Below, piece by piece: positions 9,068 through 18,039 of a stretch of DNA of 64,000 nucleotides (positions are counted from its first letter, which is position 1; every line of letters starts with the position of its first letter). A program made the position numbers and the translations under genes. The DNA is taken from contig NZ_MDEQ02000023.1 in the NCBI RefSeq assembly GCF_001883705.2, positions 1 to 64,000 of the forward strand. Reading direction: 5' to 3'. Origin of the DNA: Burkholderia catarinensis. GTDB taxonomy: Bacteria; Pseudomonadota; Gammaproteobacteria; Burkholderiales; Burkholderiaceae. Below the pieces are notes generated by a model. It saw nothing but the letters and a program-made list of their open reading frames with translations, did not search any database and had not been told where the DNA came from.

Positions 9068-10024
9068 CTACGCACCGCCGCGCCAGACCGTCCCCGGCAG
9101 CGCACTCGACACAAGCACGGCCGCCGCCATCAGCACGCCGCCCAGCACGACCGCCTCGATCCGCAGCAGCGTGCCGAACCGGCGCAACGGGCCGGCCGGC
9201 ATAGCGGCGGCCGGATCCTTCAGCGCGGCCAACAGCTTCGGCATCCCGAAGAACCGGTTGTGTCCGCCGAGCATCGCGGCAATCAGCACGAGCGCGAGCT
9301 TCAGCAGCAGGATCTGCCCGTACGTCGACGCAAGCAGGTTGGCGGGCGTATCGACGCCGCGCCAGCCGTTGTACGCACCGGTCGCGAACAGCACGACCAA
9401 TGCATAAGTCGACGCATCGGACAGCGACTGCACGAACGAGGCACCCGTCGTGCGTTCGCCCGCGGGCATCCCGGTGAGCCGCGGCATCACGCCGAACGCC
9501 GTCACGAGCACGAGTCCGACCCACGCGCTGATCGCCAGCAGATGCAGCCAGTCGACCCACACCGGCACGCTGAACAGGCCCGCGTCGACCGGATGCCCGC
9601 CGTTGCTGCGTGCGAGCGCGACGCAGGCGAGCGCGGCCCACGTTGCAAACGGAAAGCGCGTGTCGGTCGCGCGCCGGAGAAACGACAGCAGCACGACAAC
9701 GAGCATGAACGCCGCGCCGGCCAGCCACGCATGACCGAACCCTGTGCTTGCGAGCATCGCGCAAACGGCCGGCCCGGCTTCGAGCATCGACACTTCGCTC
9801 ATCAGCGCGCAATGCGCCCAGAACGCCGTGATGCTGGCGAGCAGCGACACGACGGACGCGATGCGCAGCGTCGCGACGAGGCGGCACCCGATGCCGTGCT
9901 GCCACGCCGACGCGCCGCGCGCAAGCCAGTGGCTACCGAGCAGCGCGCCGACGACGACGGCGAACCCGGCGTTCTGGATCGCCACCGACACGAGCCGCAA
10001 CAGGCCGACGATGCCGTCGTTCAT
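9068..10024 (-). CDS. copD: copper resistance protein CopD
   Basis: A 318-aa polytopic inner-membrane protein with about eight hydrophobic segments and the family's conserved histidines (FWAHCALM, HPVDAG, DWLHLLAISAW). CopD works with periplasmic CopC in copper movement across the inner membrane. The start ATG overlaps the copC stop as ATGA (10021-10024), so translation is coupled; the longer reading to 10087 would run deep into copC. It is the last gene of the copper operon. About 200 bp without a gene follow it, containing a 9-bp inverted repeat (8962-8970 / 8989-8997) that could act as a 3' structure. Confidence 0.88.
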   Translation of the reverse strand: MNDGIVGLLRLVSVAIQNAGFAVVVGALLGSHWLARGASAWQHGIGCRLVATLRIASVVSLLASITAFWAHCALMSEVSMLEAGPAVCAMLASTGFGHAWLAGAAFMLVVVLLSFLRRATDTRFPFATWAALACVALARSNGGHPVDAGLFSVPVWVDWLHLLAISAWVGLVLVTAFGVMPRLTGMPAGERTTGASFVQSLSDASTYALVVLFATGAYNGWRGVDTPANLLASTYGQILLLKLALVLIAAMLGGHNRFFGMPKLLAALKDPAAAMPAGPLRRFGTLLRIEAVVLGGVLMAAAVLVSSALPGTVWRGGA

Positions 10025-10401
10025 CCCTTCACCCTGAACGTATAGGTTCCCTTGGTGCGGTGCGCGTCCGCCGTCATCACCGCCCACTGCACCGTGTATG
10101 CACCCGGCGCGAGCTTCGGCATCGCGACGGTCATCGCGCGCGGGTTCGACGCATCGACCTTCGCCTTTTCCTGCGTGACGGCGTTGCCGTTCGCGTCCGA
10201 CACCTTCACCGAGCTGAACGCCGGTTCGAGGTCTTCGTTGAACGTGAGCCGCAACGTGTCGGGTGCCGTGTCGACCGTGCTGCCCGTCGCGGGTGCGGCG
10301 CTTTCCAGCTTGCCGTGCGCCGAGGCCGCGACCGGTGCGGCCGCGAGGATCGCGCCGGCCGCGGCGAAGCCGGCCAGCCGTCCGAGAATCGTGATCTTCA
10401 T
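10021..10401 (-). CDS. copC: periplasmic copper-binding protein CopC
   Basis: A 126-aa protein with a signal peptide ending in VAASA, so that the mature chain begins with His (HGKLESAAP). A second conserved His lies in TADAHRTKGTY and an Asp in NEDLEP; His1-Asp-His is the Cu(II) site of short CopC proteins. The Cu(I) methionine loop of long CopC proteins is absent, so it should bind only Cu(II). It is coupled to copD by an ATGA overlap and follows the CusF-like gene by 14 bp. The ATG at 10401 is chosen because it gives a proper signal peptide. Confidence 0.9.
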   Translation of the reverse strand: MKITILGRLAGFAAAGAILAAAPVAASAHGKLESAAPATGSTVDTAPDTLRLTFNEDLEPAFSSVKVSDANGNAVTQEKAKVDASNPRAMTVAMPKLAPGAYTVQWAVMTADAHRTKGTYTFRVKG

Positions 10402-10415
10402 GTTCACGTCCCGCG

Positions 10416-10763
10416 TCACGGCTTCTTCAGGTCGACGACGGTCAGCGCACCGTCCACGTCCTCGGCGACGAAGTCGATCTTGTCGCCCGCCTTGACCTGC
10501 GACAGCATCGCCGGATCCTTCACCTTGAACACCATCGTCATCGCGTCCATCCCGAGGTTCTCCAGCGGGCCGTGCTTGATCGTCAGCCTGGCCGTCGCCG
10601 TGTCGACCTTGCGGATTTCACCGTGCGACATGCCCGGCTTCACGGCGGCGCCCTGCTTCGCGCCGCCGTTCATGTCCATGCCGGCCATGTCGCCGGCCGC
10701 GTACGACGCGGCGGAGAACGCCAGCGCGCAACCCGTCGCCATCAAAACCAGTCCCTTCTTCAT
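10416..10763 (-). CDS. CusF-like periplasmic copper-binding protein
   Basis: 115 aa. A signal peptide (MKKGLVLMATGCALAFSAASYAA) is followed by a Met-rich linker (GDMAGMDMNGG) and a CusF-type OB domain. The Cu(I)/Ag(I) ligands are visible as His64 and the Met cluster GMDAMTM (Met72, Met75, Met77). The tryptophan that caps the metal in E. coli CusF is not present. The ATG has a strong AGGAG site at good spacing. It lies between the multicopper oxidase and copC genes and probably shuttles periplasmic Cu(I) within this operon, although no CusA/B pump gene is in the window. Confidence 0.85.
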   Translation of the reverse strand: MKKGLVLMATGCALAFSAASYAAGDMAGMDMNGGAKQGAAVKPGMSHGEIRKVDTATARLTIKHGPLENLGMDAMTMVFKVKDPAMLSQVKAGDKIDFVAEDVDGALTVVDLKKP

Positions 10764-10831
10764 CGTGTCGACTCCTGAGTGAATGAAATGAAACCGGCGG
10801 CCGCATCGGTACGGCCGCCGCCTGCTGCTGC

Positions 10832-12127
10832 TCAACCGTCCGGCAATTCGCCGGTGTATTCGTACGCGACGGTGCCCTTCGGATGCCGGAACCAGCCCGG
10901 ATCGCGATAGTCGTTGCGGCCCAGCCCCTGCCGGACCTTGAGCACCGTGAACATGCCGCCCATCTCCAGCGGCCCGAACGGGCCCGTGCCCGTCATCATC
11001 GGCAACGTGTTGTCGGGCAGCGGCATCTCCATGCCACCCATCGCGCCGCCCGTGCTGCCCATCGCCATGTAGTCGGGCACGAGCTTGCCGATCTTTTTCG
11101 CGAGATCCTTCTGCGGCACGCCGATCAGGTTCGGCACCTGGTGGCCCATCGCATTCATCGTGTGATGCGACTTGTGGCAATGGAACGCCCAGTCGCCCGG
11201 GCGATCGGCGGTGAACTCGATCGCGCGCATCTGGCCCACCGCGACATCGGTCGTCACTTCCGGCCAGCGCCCCGCCGGCGGAATCCAGCCACCGTCGGTG
11301 CCCGCGACTTCGAAGCTGTAGCCGTGCAGGTGGATCGGATGATTCGTCATCGTCAGGTTGCCGAAACGAATCCGCACGCGGTCGCCCGCGCGCACGGGCA
11401 GCGGATCGATGCCCGGGAACACGCGCGAGTTGAACGTCCACATGTTGAAGTCCGTCATCTCGTTCACGCGCGGCGTATAGCTGCCGGGATCGATGTCGTA
11501 TGCGGCGAGCAGGAACACGAAGTCGCGATCGACCGGCATCGTGCCGCGATCCTTCGGATGCACGATGAACATGCCCATCATCCCCATCGCCATCTGCACC
11601 ATCTCGTCGGCGTGCGGGTGATACATGAACGTGCCGTGCGCCTCGAGCTGGAACTCGTAGACGAAGGTCTTGCCGGGCGGGATATGCGGCTGCGTGAGGC
11701 CGCCGACGCCGTCCATCCCGTTCGGCAGCCGCAGCCCGTGCCAGTGGATCGTGGTGTGCTCGGGCAGCCGGTTGGTCACGAAGATGCGGACCTTGTCGCC
11801 TTCGACGGCCTCGATCGTCGGGCCCGGCGACTGGCCGTTGTAGCCCCACAGGTTCGCGTTCATGCCGGGCGCCATCTCGCGCACGACGGGCTCCGCCGTC
11901 AGGTGGAATTCCTTCCAGCCGTTCTTCATCCGCCACGGCAGCGTCCAGCCGTTCAGCGTCGCGACAGGCGTGTACGGGCGGCCGTTCGGCGGCACGAGCG
12001 GTGGCTGCGTGCCGGTCTTCGCCATCGTGGGCGCTTCGGGCAGCGACGCGGCGCCGGCCTTGCTGACCATCGCGGCGCCCAGCAGCGCGGCGCCCGAGCC
12101 GCTGAGAAATTGTCGACGGGACACCAT
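10832..12127 (-). CDS. periplasmic multicopper oxidase (copper resistance)
   Basis: 431 aa with a Tat-type start (SRRQFLSGSGAALLG). All four copper motifs are present: HWH at 128-130, HPH at 170-172, HPIHLHG at 263-269 and HCHKSHHTM from 316, giving the type 1 Cys317, His322 and Met327. Such enzymes oxidise toxic Cu(I) to Cu(II). Met-rich stretches (MVQMAMGMMGM and MGSTGGAMGGMEM) suit a cuprous oxidase. It is shorter than plasmid CopA (about 600 aa). It starts one base after the stop codon of the TolC-like gene and is clearly in the same operon. It could be named CopA- or CueO-like. Confidence 0.88.
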   Translation of the reverse strand: MVSRRQFLSGSGAALLGAAMVSKAGAASLPEAPTMAKTGTQPPLVPPNGRPYTPVATLNGWTLPWRMKNGWKEFHLTAEPVVREMAPGMNANLWGYNGQSPGPTIEAVEGDKVRIFVTNRLPEHTTIHWHGLRLPNGMDGVGGLTQPHIPPGKTFVYEFQLEAHGTFMYHPHADEMVQMAMGMMGMFIVHPKDRGTMPVDRDFVFLLAAYDIDPGSYTPRVNEMTDFNMWTFNSRVFPGIDPLPVRAGDRVRIRFGNLTMTNHPIHLHGYSFEVAGTDGGWIPPAGRWPEVTTDVAVGQMRAIEFTADRPGDWAFHCHKSHHTMNAMGHQVPNLIGVPQKDLAKKIGKLVPDYMAMGSTGGAMGGMEMPLPDNTLPMMTGTGPFGPLEMGGMFTVLKVRQGLGRNDYRDPGWFRHPKGTVAYEYTGELPDG

Positions 12128-12128
12128 G

Positions 12129-13625
12129 TCAATGACCTTCCTGATGCGTTTGCGTAGCGGGCGCCGATTGCGCCGCGGGAGTGGAAGCCGGCTGCGGTGC
12201 AGCGTCGGCCCTGGGTGCGGGTTCCGGCCCGGCGGAATGCGTCGCGCGCGGCGCGGCGCCCGATGACGGCAAGCGGCCGCCGACGGCCATCTGCAGATCG
12301 GTCTCGGCGAGCCAGTAGTCCTTCAGCGCATCGATGTAGCCGTTGACCGCGCCGACCTGTTCGCGTGCATCGGTGAGCAGCTCGAACGCGCTCGCGAGCA
12401 TCCCGTTGTAGCGCAGCAGGAGTTCGTCCGAGATCGTCTTGCGCAGCGGCACGACTTCGTCGCGATAGTGTGTCGCGACGTCGTAGCTCGTCACGTACGC
12501 CGCATACGATTCGCGCACTTCGGAGCGCGCATCGATGGCCGTTTTCGCGAGCCGGTTCGCCGATTGCATGTAGACGGCCTCGGCCCGCGCGACCTTCGCA
12601 CCGCCCCAGTCGAACAGCGGAATCTCGACGCTGATCTCGTAGCCGTGCTCGTGGCCCTTGCCGGTCTCGTAGTTGTTCACGTAGCCGAGATCGACCGCGT
12701 TAACGAAGCGCGTGGCCTTGCTCAGGCCGAGCGACGACGCAACGCCCTGCGTCTGCAGCTTCGCGGCCTGGATGTCGAGGCGGTTGCTCATCGCGAAACG
12801 TTCGAGATCGGGCAGGTCCGGGCGCGCCTTCGGCAAGTCCGGCAAGCGCTCGGGCAGCGCGTACTGCGTGCGCTCGCCCCACAGCCCCATCGCGCGCGTG
12901 AGCTTCTCGCGTGCCGCGACGGCCTGCTGGCGCGCCTTCGCGTGCTGCGCGACCGCGTCGGCATGGAACGCCTGTTCGCGTGCGTAATCGAGGCGGCTGA
13001 AGTTGCCGGCCTGCCGCATGCGCTGCGCGAGTTCGGCGGCCGCGCTCGCGGCCTCGCGCACCTGCTGCGCGTAGTTCGCGGCCTGCCCGGCGGCGACGGC
13101 CTCGACGTATGCACGGCGCGCGTCGGCTGCGACCTTCAGCATCGCATCGGCCGTTTCGAGCTTGGTCTGCTCGAAGCGGCGGCGTTCGATGTTCGTCGCG
13201 AGCGGCATGGTCAGCAGCGCGAACACGTTCGCCGAGAACGTGCGGCCGAGCGTCAGCTCGCCGTCGCCGGCGCGCGTGCGGCTGAACGAGAAACGCGGGT
13301 TCGGCAGCCGGCCGGCCTGCACGAGGTCGGCCTCCGACAGCCCGAGTTCCGCATACGACGCCTGCAGGCCGCGGTTGTTCAGCAGCGCGACCTGTACTGC
13401 GTCGTCCATCGACAGCGGCTTGGCAAGCAGTTCCGTGGTTCGCTTGTCGACGGCTTCGCGGTCGGCATCGGTCCTGACCACCACCGCGTCCTTCCCGATG
13501 CGTTCCGATGCGGTGGACGAAACGGCATCGAAACCGCCGTCCTTCGAAAACGTCGTGCAACCCGCGAGGAACGCCAGCACGACCGCAGCCGCGCCGATCC
13601 TCGGCGATATTGAAAGCGCGGTCAT
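12129..13625 (-). CDS. TolC-family outer-membrane efflux lipoprotein
   Basis: 498 aa. The lipobox FLAGC places the lipidated Cys at 23, and two outer-membrane-efflux repeats of long amphipathic helices follow, with the typical NNRGLQASYAELG near the start and LFDWGGAKVARAEA in the second half. The last 45 residues are a low-complexity Ala/Pro tail ending in HQEGH. TolC-like channels normally pair with an RND pump and a membrane-fusion protein, yet neither is in this operon, so partners must be encoded elsewhere. The start overlaps the previous gene's stop as ATGA (13622-13625), and the stop is one base from the multicopper oxidase start. Confidence 0.85.
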   Translation of the reverse strand: MTALSISPRIGAAAVVLAFLAGCTTFSKDGGFDAVSSTASERIGKDAVVVRTDADREAVDKRTTELLAKPLSMDDAVQVALLNNRGLQASYAELGLSEADLVQAGRLPNPRFSFSRTRAGDGELTLGRTFSANVFALLTMPLATNIERRRFEQTKLETADAMLKVAADARRAYVEAVAAGQAANYAQQVREAASAAAELAQRMRQAGNFSRLDYAREQAFHADAVAQHAKARQQAVAAREKLTRAMGLWGERTQYALPERLPDLPKARPDLPDLERFAMSNRLDIQAAKLQTQGVASSLGLSKATRFVNAVDLGYVNNYETGKGHEHGYEISVEIPLFDWGGAKVARAEAVYMQSANRLAKTAIDARSEVRESYAAYVTSYDVATHYRDEVVPLRKTISDELLLRYNGMLASAFELLTDAREQVGAVNGYIDALKDYWLAETDLQMAVGGRLPSSGAAPRATHSAGPEPAPRADAAPQPASTPAAQSAPATQTHQEGH

Positions 13626-13903
13626 TGCGCGGCCCCTCCGTGCTTCGAATGAGCGGCGCCGGTGCCGGCCGCGCCACCGGTCGGGCGTCCTTTCGCGGGT
13701 CGCTCCATCACGTCGCGGTTCAGTTGTTTCCAGCCAGGACCTTCATCGTCCCGATACGGCCGGTAGCCGTCGAACGCGGACGTCACGGTGACGTCCGGCA
13801 CCGACGCGGCGGCGTCCGCCGGATCGGGAAACGGGGTTTGCGCAGGCGCGAGCGACGGCACGAAGGCCGCCGCGCACAGCAGCGCCGCAGTGATCAATCG
13901 CAT
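13622..13903 (-). CDS. small exported protein of the copper operon, unknown function
   Basis: 93 aa. A signal peptide ends at APAQ; the mature part contains VTVTSAFDGYRPYRDDEGP and the aromatic GWKQLNRDVMERP, and ends in the His-containing AAHSKHGGAAQ. No known domain was recognised. The stop overlaps the start of the TolC-like gene (ATGA), so it is translated with that gene. Its place in the operon implies a periplasmic copper-related role, which is inference. The ribosome site is weak (ACGAGAC). Confidence 0.75.
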   Translation of the reverse strand: MRLITAALLCAAAFVPSLAPAQTPFPDPADAAASVPDVTVTSAFDGYRPYRDDEGPGWKQLNRDVMERPAKGRPTGGAAGTGAAHSKHGGAAQ

Positions 13904-13990
13904 GAAGTGTCTCGTCGTGAGTCGTCCGGCGTACCTGCTACGGTCGCCGGTACGGATGGCGGATCGCGGCCGGTCGGCCGCGGGCGGTGA

Positions 13991-14356
13991 CTAGACGGGA
14001 ATCCGGCGAGGCGGCCTGTCGATGCCGCCGGTCAGGAACGACACGCCCCCGGCCGAAGGCGGATGCGCGACGACGGCAACGCAGACGTCCGCCGCGGCGT
14101 GCACCGCGGGCGCGCCCGACATGCCGGTGCCGAAGCAGCAGGACACGCAGGCGGAACACGACGACGCATGCCGTGCGTGGCTGTCGTGATCGGTGTGGCT
14201 GCCCAGCGTGGCCTGTGCAGCCTGCATCGTGTGCGGTGCCTCTTCCGCGTGCGACACGACGGCACCCGCGCACGGCATCGAAACAGCCGCGAACGACTGG
14301 ATCGGCAGGCTCAGCGCGAGCAGCACGACGACGAGGAATTTGCGCCAGTACGACAT
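13991..14356 (-). CDS. Cys/His-rich exported protein, first gene of the copper operon
   Basis: 121 aa. The hydrophobic N terminus (KFLVVVLLALSLPIQSFA) is a signal peptide. The mature chain has Cys at 29, 67, 70, 73, 74 and 92 and His at 36, 42, 54, 57, 60 and 63, clustered in HTDHDSHARHASSCSACVSCC. This density of soft metal ligands suggests metal binding. No named family was recognised. It is the promoter-proximal gene of the operon, facing the response-regulator gene. A longer reading to 14524 would have no signal peptide at its start and would cross both predicted operators, so the ATG at 14356 is preferred. Confidence 0.72.
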   Translation of the reverse strand: MSYWRKFLVVVLLALSLPIQSFAAVSMPCAGAVVSHAEEAPHTMQAAQATLGSHTDHDSHARHASSCSACVSCCFGTGMSGAPAVHAAADVCVAVVAHPPSAGGVSFLTGGIDRPPRRIPV

Positions 14357-14474
14357 GGATGCGGAATCAGGCAGGCAACGACCGGTTGGGCCGGCGCGGC
14401 GCCGCGACGGCGCGCTCCGGGGACAAGACGGCTGCAGCTTATCGCCGCCGCGGTGACGACGACATGGCCGAAAC

Positions 14475-14538
14475 ATGACCGGAATTTCATAAACCGGAGG
14501 CGGCGCGCCGCCCGCGCGCTTCATGACAATTCCGTCAT
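14475..14538. promoter_or_regulatory. two operator-like inverted repeats between copper operon and copR-like gene
   Basis: Site 1 is atgaccggaatttcat (14475-14490) and site 2 is atgacaattccgtcat (14523-14538), a perfect ATGAC-N6-GTCAT palindrome. On its other strand site 2 reads ATGACGGAATTGTCAT, close to site 1. Two related sites in the divergent promoter region fit binding by the adjacent heavy-metal response regulator; this is inferred from position and symmetry. Confidence 0.5.
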
Positions 14539-14623
14539 CCGGCGGTCATCCTTCGCGCACGCGCGGCGCCGTAAGCTCCGGCGTTACACTGACCGGCTGG
14601 AATCACGGACAGCCTGCCCCACC

Positions 14624-15295
14624 ATGCGGATACTGATAGTCGAAGACGAACCCAAGATGGCGTCGTACCTCCGAAAGGGGTTGATGGAGGCGAGCTACAC
14701 GGTCGACGTCGCGGAAAACGGCAAGGACGGGCTGTTCCTCGCGCTGCACGAGGATTTCGATCTCGTCGTGCTCGACGTGATGCTGCCGGAGCTGGACGGC
14801 TTCGAGGTGCTCAGGCGGCTGCGCGCGCAGAAGCAGACGCCCGTGCTGCTGCTCACGGCCCGCGAGGCGATCGAGGACAAGGTCACCGGGCTCGAACTGG
14901 GCGCCGACGACTACCTGCTCAAGCCGTTCGCGTACGCCGAGTTCCTGGCCCGTATCCGCTCGCTGCTGCGGCGCGCACCGCGCAACGTGCGCGACATCCT
15001 GCAGGTCGCCGATCTCGAAGTCGACCTGATCAGGCGCCGCGTGCGGCGCGCCGACAACCGCATCGACCTGACCGCGCAGGAATTCGCGCTGCTGCAGCTG
15101 CTCGCGGAACGCGAGGGCGAAGTGCTGACGCGCACCTTCATCACGTCCCAGATCTGGGACATGAATTTCGACAGCGACACGAACGTCGTCGATGCCGCGA
15201 TCAAGCGCCTGCGCGCGAAGATCGACAACGCGTACGACAGGAAGCTGATCCATACGATCCGCGGGATGGGCTACGTGCTCGAGGATCGTTCGTGA
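14624..15295 (+). CDS. heavy-metal response regulator (CopR/CusR/IrlR type)
   Basis: A 223-aa OmpR/PhoB-type regulator. The receiver domain has the acidic pair (VEDE), phospho-acceptor Asp51 in LVVLDVMLPELDG, Thr in LLTAR and Lys100 in LLKPF. The C-terminal winged helix has the typical RTFITSQIWDMNFDSDTNVV and ends in IRGMGYVLE. The WDMNF...NVVDAAI signature is characteristic of the heavy-metal subgroup. The stop overlaps the GTG start of the sensor kinase. It faces the copper operon across about 270 bp and should activate it on copper stress. Longer upstream readings are not supported. Confidence 0.92.
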   Translation: MRILIVEDEPKMASYLRKGLMEASYTVDVAENGKDGLFLALHEDFDLVVLDVMLPELDGFEVLRRLRAQKQTPVLLLTAREAIEDKVTGLELGADDYLLKPFAYAEFLARIRSLLRRAPRNVRDILQVADLEVDLIRRRVRRADNRIDLTAQEFALLQLLAEREGEVLTRTFITSQIWDMNFDSDTNVVDAAIKRLRAKIDNAYDRKLIHTIRGMGYVLEDRS

Positions 15296-16710
15296 CCGCG
15301 AGCCCGGCTTCGTATTCGCTGCTGCGGCGCCTGACGCTCGCGTTCGCCGTCGTCGCCGCGCTCGTGTTCGCGCTGACCGGCGCGTATCTTTACCGGTCGC
15401 TGTCCGCAGAGCTGACGCGGCGCGACGACATCGAGATCTCCGGCAAGCTCAACCAGTTCATGCAGCTCGCGCACGCAAGCGGATCGACTGCCGCGCTGCG
15501 CGCCGATCCGGCCGTGTTCCATGAAGTGCTGCTGTCGCATCCGGGCGTCTATCTCGGCATCTACGACGCGCAGAACCGCCCGCTCGTCGAGCACTCCGAC
15601 GAAGCCGGCAACACGCTCGCCGCGGTGATTGCGGCACCACATCCGGCCGGCGGAACCGGCAGCATCGGCGGCCCGTTCACGTGCACGCCACCCGGCATCG
15701 GCACGTCGCGCTGCGTCTACGCGCGCGAAACGCTGCCGTCCGGCGAAGCGATCCAGGTCGCGCTCGCGCGCACGGCAACCGATCGGCAGTCGCTGCTCGA
15801 AAGCTATCGCGTCGACATCTGGCTCGCGGCGGCCGTCGGCGCGCTGCTGGTCGGCGCGCTCGGCCATGCGGTCGCATCGCGCGGCCTGCGCCCGGTCGAG
15901 AGCCTCGGCCGGCAGACGTCGCGCATCGAGGCGCATAACCTCAACGCGCGCCTCGACGCGCGCGGCGGCCCCGTCGAATTGCGCGAACTCGCGACGTCGG
16001 TCAACCGGATGCTCGACCGCCTCGAACGCGCATTCGTGCGGCTGTCGCAATTCTCGTCCGATCTCGCGCACGACATGCGCACGCCGCTCGCCAACGTGAT
16101 CAGCTCGTCGCAGATCACGCTGTCGCGCGCGCGCACGACCGAGGAATACGAAGCGCTGATCGATTCGAACATCGAGGAGTGCGAACGGCTGCAGCGGATG
16201 ATCGAGAACATGCTGTTTCTCGCGCGCACCGACAATGCGCGGCAGCACCTGAAGACCGCCGAGCTCGACGCGGGCAGCGAGCTGCGCCGGCTCGCGTCGT
16301 ATTTCCAGGCGCTGGCCGACGAGGCGGGCGTGCGCATCGACGTGCACGGCGAAGCGCCGGTCGTCGCGGACGCGACGCTGTTCCGGCGCGCGGTGAGCAA
16401 CCTCGCGTCGAATGCACTCGAACACGCGCAAGCCGCGTCGACGATCGAGCTGGCCGTGTCCGCGCAAGCCGGTTACGCAGTCGTCGAGGTCACGAATCGC
16501 GGCGCCGCGATTCCGCCCGAACAGGTCGACCGGATCTTCGAGCGTTTCTACCGCATCGATTCATCGCGGCACGGCGCGGCGAGAAACGCGGGGCTCGGGC
16601 TCGCGATCGTCAAGTCGATCATGGAACTGCATCGCGGCAAGGTCGAGGTCGTGAGCCGCGACGGGCGCACGACGTTCGCACTCTACTTTCCGCGCGCCAC
16701 GGATAGCTAG
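15292..16710 (+). CDS. heavy-metal sensor histidine kinase (CopS/CusS type)
   Basis: A 472-aa inner-membrane kinase. TM1 is at about residues 13-33, a periplasmic sensor of about 145 residues follows (with FTCTPPGIGTSRC), then TM2 at about 178-197, HAMP, and the DHp H-box SSDLAHDMRTPLAN with phospho-acceptor His260. The N, G1 and G2 boxes are visible as NLASNALEHA, the ERFYRID motif and GLGLAIVKSI. The GTG start overlaps the regulator's stop by 4 bp, so the two are co-translated. It should sense periplasmic Cu or Ag and phosphorylate the adjacent regulator. Confidence 0.92.
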   Translation: MTASPASYSLLRRLTLAFAVVAALVFALTGAYLYRSLSAELTRRDDIEISGKLNQFMQLAHASGSTAALRADPAVFHEVLLSHPGVYLGIYDAQNRPLVEHSDEAGNTLAAVIAAPHPAGGTGSIGGPFTCTPPGIGTSRCVYARETLPSGEAIQVALARTATDRQSLLESYRVDIWLAAAVGALLVGALGHAVASRGLRPVESLGRQTSRIEAHNLNARLDARGGPVELRELATSVNRMLDRLERAFVRLSQFSSDLAHDMRTPLANVISSSQITLSRARTTEEYEALIDSNIEECERLQRMIENMLFLARTDNARQHLKTAELDAGSELRRLASYFQALADEAGVRIDVHGEAPVVADATLFRRAVSNLASNALEHAQAASTIELAVSAQAGYAVVEVTNRGAAIPPEQVDRIFERFYRIDSSRHGAARNAGLGLAIVKSIMELHRGKVEVVSRDGRTTFALYFPRATDS

Positions 16711-16734
16711 GGCCTGTTCGCCGCCGGCGCGTGA

Positions 16735-17943
16735 CTACCGATCCCGCGCAGCGCCGAACGATCCGGGCAAGCAGACCAGCAGCACGATGGTCGCCGCACT
16801 GAACACCGCCCCGGCGTAGAACGTGGCCGCGGCACCCACGCTGTCCCACAGCACGCCCGCGACGACACTCGATACCAGCGTCACGACGCCGCTGAGAAGA
16901 TTGAATACGCCGAACGCCGTTCCTCTCAATTCGGGCGGCGCGGCATCCGCGACCATCGTCGCGAGCAGCCCCTGCGTCATTCCCATATGGAGCCCCCACA
17001 GCGCCACGCCGGCCAGCACGACTCCCCAGTGCGCGCCGTGCGCGAGCACGAGGTCGGCCGCGATCAGCATGACGAGCCCGGCCACCATCAGCTTCGTGTG
17101 GCTCGTCGTGTCGGCAAGCTTGCCGAACGGGTAGGCCGACAACGCGTACACGACGTTCATCGCGACCATCACGAGCGGCACGAGCGCGACGGGCACGCCG
17201 CTGCCCATCGCGCGCAGCACCAGGAACGCCTCGCTGAAGCGGGCCAGCGCGAACACGGCGCCGACGCCGGCCACCCACCAGTAGCGGGCACCGAGTTGCG
17301 CGACGACGTCGCGACGGATCGGGTTGACGCGCTTCCCGCCCGGCGCGCGCGCCGGCTCGTCGATACCGAACGCGAGCAGCGCCACGGCCAGCACGCCGGG
17401 GATCACGGCCAGCCAGAACGCGAGGCGGAAGTCGTCGCGCCACATCAGCATGATGACGACGGCGAGCAGCGGCCCGAGAAACGCGCCCACCGTGTCGAGC
17501 GACTGTCGCAGCCCGTAGGCGGCGCCGCGCAGGTGGTCCGGCGTGACGTCGGCCACGAGCGCATCGCGCGGCGCGCCGCGGATGCCCTTGCCGATCCGGT
17601 CGACGATCCGCGCCGTCACCACGACGCCGATCGTCGGCGCGATCGCGAACAGCGGCTTGCTGAGCGCGCCGAGCCCGTAGCCGGCGACCGCCAGCCACTT
17701 GCGATTACGCAGGTAGTCGCTCAGCGTGCCGGAGAACACCTTGACGACCGGCGACGTCGCCTCGGCGATCCCCTCGATGAGGCCGATCGTGGTCGCGCTC
17801 GCGCCGAGCCCCGCCATCAGGAACATCGGCAACAGGCTGTGGATGATTTCCGACGACACGTCCATCAGCAGGCTCACACAGCCCAGCACCCAGACGCTGC
17901 GCGGAATCTGGCGAAGAATGCCGGTCGACGGTTCGGTCTGCAC
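16735..17943 (-). CDS. MFS transporter
   Basis: 402 aa with about 12 hydrophobic segments, the MFS loop motif SDYLRNRKW between TM2 and TM3 and DRIGKGIRGAPRDALVAD between TM4 and TM5. The second half repeats the pattern (FGKLADTTSHTKLM). The DRIGKGIRGAPRDALVAD loop is typical of a proteobacterial MFS group often annotated only as MFS transporter; the substrate is unknown. The GTG start has a GGGAG site. It is convergent with the sensor kinase gene and lies between copper and Ni/Co loci, which does not prove a metal substrate. Confidence 0.85.
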   Translation of the reverse strand: MQTEPSTGILRQIPRSVWVLGCVSLLMDVSSEIIHSLLPMFLMAGLGASATTIGLIEGIAEATSPVVKVFSGTLSDYLRNRKWLAVAGYGLGALSKPLFAIAPTIGVVVTARIVDRIGKGIRGAPRDALVADVTPDHLRGAAYGLRQSLDTVGAFLGPLLAVVIMLMWRDDFRLAFWLAVIPGVLAVALLAFGIDEPARAPGGKRVNPIRRDVVAQLGARYWWVAGVGAVFALARFSEAFLVLRAMGSGVPVALVPLVMVAMNVVYALSAYPFGKLADTTSHTKLMVAGLVMLIAADLVLAHGAHWGVVLAGVALWGLHMGMTQGLLATMVADAAPPELRGTAFGVFNLLSGVVTLVSSVVAGVLWDSVGAAATFYAGAVFSAATIVLLVCLPGSFGAARDR

Positions 17944-18039
17944 GAGGCGCTCCCGGTTCAGGAATCCTGCAACTCGATGCCAGTGATACTACTGCAGGCC
18001 CGCGACACCGTCACACGCGCCGGCTGCCGGACGCCCGCC

